From contig NZ_FUXC01000001.1 in the NCBI RefSeq assembly GCF_900167025.1, positions 248,001 through 312,000 of the forward strand: a DNA stretch of 64,000 nucleotides, written 5' to 3'. Each line of letters opens with the position of its first letter. Positions within the stretch are counted from its first letter, which is position 1. Positions 60,290-64,000 of the stretch are shown piece after piece. The DNA comes from Treponema berlinense (GTDB taxonomy: Bacteria; Spirochaetota; Spirochaetia; Treponematales; Treponemataceae). A model generated the notes under the pieces. It was given only the letters and a program-made list of their open reading frames with translations. It was not told the origin of the DNA and searched no databases. Made by a program: the position numbers and the translations under genes.

Positions 60290-61309
60290 TTAGAGTCCGT
60301 AAATTATTTCGTGCGCCAGGTTTTCTGCCAAAAGTTTTCTTGCGGAATTAAGGCAGTTCCAATCTTTGTCTTCTGTTACTGTTGCTGTGCTGTGTAGTTC
60401 GCATAAAATCGAGCCAGTTTTCATATCAAGACAGGTAAGGTTTCCTTCGAGCGTGAGCGTGTATTTTTGGTCGGCGTTTTTTTCAATTGGCGTAAGATAT
60501 TTTACTTTTCCAAAAATAAGATATGCAGAATTTGAGCCTACGAGATTTGACGCGGTTTTATAGACTGTCGGAATGTCGTCTGTCAAAATTGCATTTGAAA
60601 AATCAGCGTTTCCGATTCTTACAAAACCTGAACGCATAAGCGCCATAAGAAGGTTTGACGAAGAGACTGAATTGCTTAAAATCGGTTTTCCGGAAGCATT
60701 GAAGTCTACGATTGCGACAGTTCCGCCGCTTGCGTAAAGGTTTGTCTTAACTTTGTAAGGCGCGCTTACAGAAACTTTTTCTGCGAGCTTTGCAATCTCT
60801 GCGTTTGTAACATCTCCGGAAGGATAAACGCTTATTTTGCTGTTAAAAGAAAAAGCCGGAGTTGCAGGTACGAAAATTACTGTTCCTGAAGAATTTGTCG
60901 TAAGGTTTGCCAGAGAATATGTCGGCTGACCGTTAATTTTTGTTTCTGGAAAACTTATTGAAAGTTCAAGGCCGGCTACTGGAGTTCCGTCCGTCTTTTC
61001 CGCCTTAAAAACAAATGGCGAAGAAAAAGCCTTTCCCTTTGTTGTTTCTTTTGGACTTGAAACAACTGAAAGTCTGATTCCTTCAATTTTTTTTGCATAT
61101 ATTGATTCTTCGGTTTCTTCTTTTTGTGCTGAAATTGAACTGTTCACAACATTGAGTTTTCTAGGAACTTGAGGTGTTTTTGGGCGCTCGATTTCTTCAG
61201 TCTGCTCGATTTGGGGCTGAGGCTGGTCTTTTGGAGCTGATGCGCAGGATGTTATAAAAAAAGCAACTGATGTCGCAATACTTAAAGTTACAGAAAGTGA
61301 TTTTTTCAT
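60290..61309 (-). CDS. Lipoprotein with Ig-like and CsgG/LpoB-like regions, function unknown
   Basis: 339 aa. Lipobox ITSC (about 19-22) in FFITSCASAPKDQ anchors the protein. Residues about 75-190 look like an Ig/carboxypeptidase-regulatory strand domain (GKAFSSPFVFKAEKTDGTPVAGLELSISFP). Residues about 195-339 (GGTVAIVDFNASGKPILSNSVSSSNLLMALMRSGFVRI...YLIFGKVKYLTP...GSILCELHSTATV) resemble CsgG/LpoB-type periplasmic domains. Similarity is by pattern only. It diverges from alr across a 235-bp AT-rich gap. Confidence 0.7.
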   Translation of the reverse strand: MKKSLSVTLSIATSVAFFITSCASAPKDQPQPQIEQTEEIERPKTPQVPRKLNVVNSSISAQKEETEESIYAKKIEGIRLSVVSSPKETTKGKAFSSPFVFKAEKTDGTPVAGLELSISFPETKINGQPTYSLANLTTNSSGTVIFVPATPAFSFNSKISVYPSGDVTNAEIAKLAEKVSVSAPYKVKTNLYASGGTVAIVDFNASGKPILSNSVSSSNLLMALMRSGFVRIGNADFSNAILTDDIPTVYKTASNLVGSNSAYLIFGKVKYLTPIEKNADQKYTLTLEGNLTCLDMKTGSILCELHSTATVTEDKDWNCLNSARKLLAENLAHEIIYGL

Positions 61310-61544
61310 GATGTCTCCAGATAATTTTTTGCCGTTAGATTTCTTTTGTAGAAAAATAACGTACCTTTTAATTTTATCTTAAAACTAAGTTTTTCTCAAT
61401 AAAAAACAGGCTGTAAAAAAATTAAATTTATAGAAGTTTTATCAGTTCAAAATATTGCTTAAAAAGTTTCAAAAACCTATCATTTAATCAGTGATGCTGA
61501 GAATTCACTTTTAACAATGCAAAATAAAAAATGGGGCATAAAGA
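61310..61544. other. Divergent intergenic region, lipoprotein gene and alr
   Basis: AT-rich, with no gene and no strong palindrome. The two promoters of the divergent genes must lie here, but no -35/-10 pair stands out clearly. A GGGGC RBS-like stretch lies shortly before the alr ATG. Confidence 0.4.
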
Positions 61545-62714
61545 ATGAGACCGACTTTCGCTAGAATTCACCTTGAAAATTTAAAATATAACCTTGAATA
61601 CATCCGCTCAAAAATAAATAAAAATTCAAAAATGTGTGTCGCGGTAAAGGCAGATGCCTACGGTCATGGCGCTGTGGAATGCGCAAAAACTGCCGTTGAG
61701 TGCGGAGCTGATTTTCTTGCCGTTGCAACTGTGGATGAAGGCATTGAACTTAGGCTTGCAGGAATAAAGGTTGGAATTCTTGTTTTGAGTTTGTGCCAGA
61801 AAGAAGAAATGGAAGAGGTTGTAAAAAATGAGCTTACGCCTCTTGTTTTTGATGAGGAATACATCGGCTTTGTTGCGGAAGCTGCGAAAAAATACAAAAA
61901 AAACGGCTTTAGCGTTCATCTTGCGGTTGATACCGGAATGGGAAGAATCGGCTGTCTTGCAAAAGATGCCGGAATGGTTGCTAAAAAAATCGCGGAAACA
62001 GGCGTTTTAAAAATGGGCGGAATATGCACCCACTTTTCTGTCGCAGACAGCACCCAGGCTGAAAATTTTGAATATACGGAAAAACAGTTCAAATTGTTTT
62101 TGGAGGCGGTCGAAAACGTAAAAAAAGAGGGAATTGATCCTGGAATCCGCCACTGTTCAAATTCTGCTCTTACACTGACCCATCCGGAAATGCACCTTGA
62201 TATGTGCCGTCCTGGAATTATTGCATACGGCTATTATCCGGGGCAGGTTGATAAAAAATATTTTGAAAAACTTGGTGAAAAAACTTTCCTAAAACCTGTT
62301 ATGGAACTTGTAACGAAGGTTGTTGCAATCCGCGAATTTGAAAAAGACAGGTCTGTCTCGTATGGCAGAAGATGGACTTCTTCTAAAAAGACAAAAATTG
62401 GAGTTCTCCCGATTGGTTATGCGGACGGACTTTTCCGTAGATTTAATGAAGATGATAAAAGGCTATATGTCGCGGTTGACGGAAAAAATTATCCTGTCTG
62501 CGGAAGAATCTGCATGGATCAGTGTATGATTGAACTTGGTGAAGACAGCAATGTTGAGCGCTATTGCGAAGCCGTAATTTTTGGACCAGAAGAAAGCGGA
62601 GCTTTGCAGAGCGCCCAGGAAATTGCCGATATGACTGGAACAATCAGCTACGAGATTACCTGTGGAGTTTCAAAGCGTGTGCCTAGAATTTTTGTAACCT
62701 CCGCAACCAGATAA
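61545..62714 (+). CDS. alr: Alanine racemase
   Basis: 389 aa. The PLP lysine motif VAVKADAYGHGAVECA (about 29-44), AVDTGMGRIGCL, HCSNSALTL, GRRWTSSKKTKIGVLPIGYADGLFRR (catalytic Tyr region) and VCGRICMDQCMIEL complete the fold. It provides D-alanine for peptidoglycan. The last 67 bp overlap the folC 3' end on the other strand; the C-terminus TCGVSKRVPRIFV is conserved, so the overlap is real. Confidence 0.96.
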   Translation: MRPTFARIHLENLKYNLEYIRSKINKNSKMCVAVKADAYGHGAVECAKTAVECGADFLAVATVDEGIELRLAGIKVGILVLSLCQKEEMEEVVKNELTPLVFDEEYIGFVAEAAKKYKKNGFSVHLAVDTGMGRIGCLAKDAGMVAKKIAETGVLKMGGICTHFSVADSTQAENFEYTEKQFKLFLEAVENVKKEGIDPGIRHCSNSALTLTHPEMHLDMCRPGIIAYGYYPGQVDKKYFEKLGEKTFLKPVMELVTKVVAIREFEKDRSVSYGRRWTSSKKTKIGVLPIGYADGLFRRFNEDDKRLYVAVDGKNYPVCGRICMDQCMIELGEDSNVERYCEAVIFGPEESGALQSAQEIADMTGTISYEITCGVSKRVPRIFVTSATR

Positions 62715-64000
62715 AACGAGCCTGTTATGAGCAAAGTTTTCTTGTTTGAATTGCAAAAATCAAGGACTTTTTCGATTTGTTTTTTGTAATCCGAATCTGA
62801 ATAAAACGCAAGACCTGCAGAAGCAAACGAATTTTCGACTTCTGACAGGTCTGATTTTTTTACATTGCCCGGAACCGTTAAAAATATTTTTTGAAAATTT
62901 TTAGAATCCGTAACTTTGCTCTGCGAAAATAGTTCTGCGATTTCCTTGCTGTGCTTGTCCTGTGCGCATGCAAAAAGCAGGGCGTCGATTTTTATATTTG
63001 CGTTTTTTATAGTTTCCAAAGTTAATTTTATGCTTTTTGGAGTGTGCGCTCCGTCCAGAACAAGATAAGGAATTTCGCTGAAATTCTGAGGATTTTTTAT
63101 AAGCTCAAATCGGGCTGGAAGCGAGGTTTTTGAAAGGCCTTTTTCGATAATATCTTCTGAAATTTCCGGGAACGCTGTTTTTACCGCCAGGGCTGCAAGC
63201 GCTGCGTTTTGAGCCTGAAATTCTCCTGCAAGGTTTAGTTCCGCGGTTAACGGGCGGGAAAAAAACGAAGATGAAATGACAGCTTTTGTCTTTATTTTTT
63301 CTGATGATGTATAAATTTGTGTACTAATTTTGCAAATTTCGTCGATAAAAAATATTTTTGCGTCTTTTTGAGACGCGATTGACTTAAAAACTTCTTTTAC
63401 TGATGGGATTTGCGGCGCTATAAAGACCGGGGTTTTTTCTTTTATAATTCCGCCTTTTTCTGCCGCGATTTTTTCCAGGGTGTCGCCGAGGTATTCTGTG
63501 TGCTCAAGTTCGATTGGTCCTATGCAGCAGACTTTTGGTTTTATTACGTTTGTTGCGTCGAGTCTTCCTCCGAGTCCGACTTCAAAAACGGCCGCGTCGA
63601 GCTTTGCTTTTCTGAAGCATAGAAATGAATAGAGTGTGACAAGCTCGAACCAGGTGATCGGGCGGTTTTTTAAGAATGTTTTTGAATCTGTGCAATTTAT
63701 TAGACGTTTTAACTCTTCTGCTGCGTCTTCGTAGGTTTTTTGAGTTAGAAAATTTTGATTTTGGGTGATTCTCTCCAGAAAATTTACAATGTGCGGAGAG
63801 CTGTAGAGTCCTGTTTTTAAGCCTGCTTCTTCGAGAATTGAAGCTATGAATGCGGAGGTTGAGCCTTTTCCTTTTGAGCCTGCGACGTGAAAGGTTGGAT
63901 ATGAGAGTTCCGGGTTGCCTGCGAGTTTTGCAAAATACTCCATTGTGTCGAGCCAGAACATGTTTTTTTGCGGAAGTTTTTCAAAATTCAAGAATGAATC
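62648..64000 (-). CDS. folC: Folylpolyglutamate/dihydrofolate synthase (5' end outside window)
   Basis: Open to the right edge (DSFLNFEKLPQKN...), so the TTG at 63991 is probably internal and a few N-terminal residues are missing. YPTFHVAGSKGKGSTSAFIASILEEAG holds the P-loop, then GLYSSPHIVNFLERI, VGLGGRLDATNV, GPIELEHTEYLGDTLEKIAAEKGGII and the closing LITGSFYLVAEVTKIL. It adds glutamates to folates and may also make dihydrofolate. It overlaps alr by 67 bp tail to tail. Confidence 0.93.
   Translation of the reverse strand, partial: DSFLNFEKLPQKNMFWLDTMEYFAKLAGNPELSYPTFHVAGSKGKGSTSAFIASILEEAGLKTGLYSSPHIVNFLERITQNQNFLTQKTYEDAAEELKRLINCTDSKTFLKNRPITWFELVTLYSFLCFRKAKLDAAVFEVGLGGRLDATNVIKPKVCCIGPIELEHTEYLGDTLEKIAAEKGGIIKEKTPVFIAPQIPSVKEVFKSIASQKDAKIFFIDEICKISTQIYTSSEKIKTKAVISSSFFSRPLTAELNLAGEFQAQNAALAALAVKTAFPEISEDIIEKGLSKTSLPARFELIKNPQNFSEIPYLVLDGAHTPKSIKLTLETIKNANIKIDALLFACAQDKHSKEIAELFSQSKVTDSKNFQKIFLTVPGNVKKSDLSEVENSFASAGLAFYSDSDYKKQIEKVLDFCNSNKKTLLITGSFYLVAEVTKILGTRFETPQVIS

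Overview
The window looks like a chromosomal segment of a host-associated Treponema (gut or rumen type spirochaete). The pointers are a P83/100-family gene, a Treponema-style HU/Ig-like DUF4469 protein, the order maf-rpsB-tsf-frr-uppS-cdsA-dxr-rseP, many secreted repeat proteins and an AT-rich composition. The assignment rests on gene content only; no 16S gene is present.

Region 1 (1-7700) is a defence island on the + strand: the C-terminal part of an Eco57I/PglX-like DNA methyltransferase, a 914-aa SIR2 protein, an overlapping GIY-YIG nuclease, an AlbA_2/ATPase regulator-like protein and an HNH_2 nuclease. Gaps are only about 7-15 bp, so they probably form one operon. It is followed by an XRE regulator with its own promoter and an operator-like palindrome. 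The very AT-rich SIR2 plus GIY-YIG pair is the best candidate here for an undescribed system.

Region 2 (7700-11800) is a decay zone: nested palindromes, a DUF4469 protein, a frameshifted HAD phosphatase, a broken aldo/keto reductase, a GC-rich interspersed repeat and a DUF3791/DUF3990 toxin-antitoxin cassette whose toxin is reduced to about 16 codons.

Region 3 (11787-20924) is a type I restriction-modification locus (regulator-hsdR-hsdM-hsdS) loaded with passengers: an HNH nuclease between hsdR and hsdM, a KilA-N/Fic deletion chimera, a TnpB 3' relic, an Abi-like HEPN protein translationally coupled to hsdS, and two small membrane proteins after hsdS. hsdS carries palindromic insertions in both of its spacer repeats.

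Region 4 (21000-64000) is mostly core chromosome: MATE exporter, NfeD/SPFH pair, murC, yicC, a CMP-kinase-like protein, leuCD, a hydroxyacid dehydrogenase, rlmN, TPR proteins, rsmD, envelope repeat proteins (ankyrin, P83/100, two beta-propellers), an RNA uridine methyltransferase, an aminotransferase, glgA, the translation/isoprenoid/envelope cluster rseP to maf, tRNA-Arg(CCG), coaD, rpmF-acpP-rnc, tRNA-Gly(TCC), an AzgA-type purine permease, dCMP deaminase, thrC, a lipoprotein, alr and folC. alr and folC overlap tail to tail. Strong palindromic terminators separate most convergent pairs. All functional calls are from motif reading; no database search was run.
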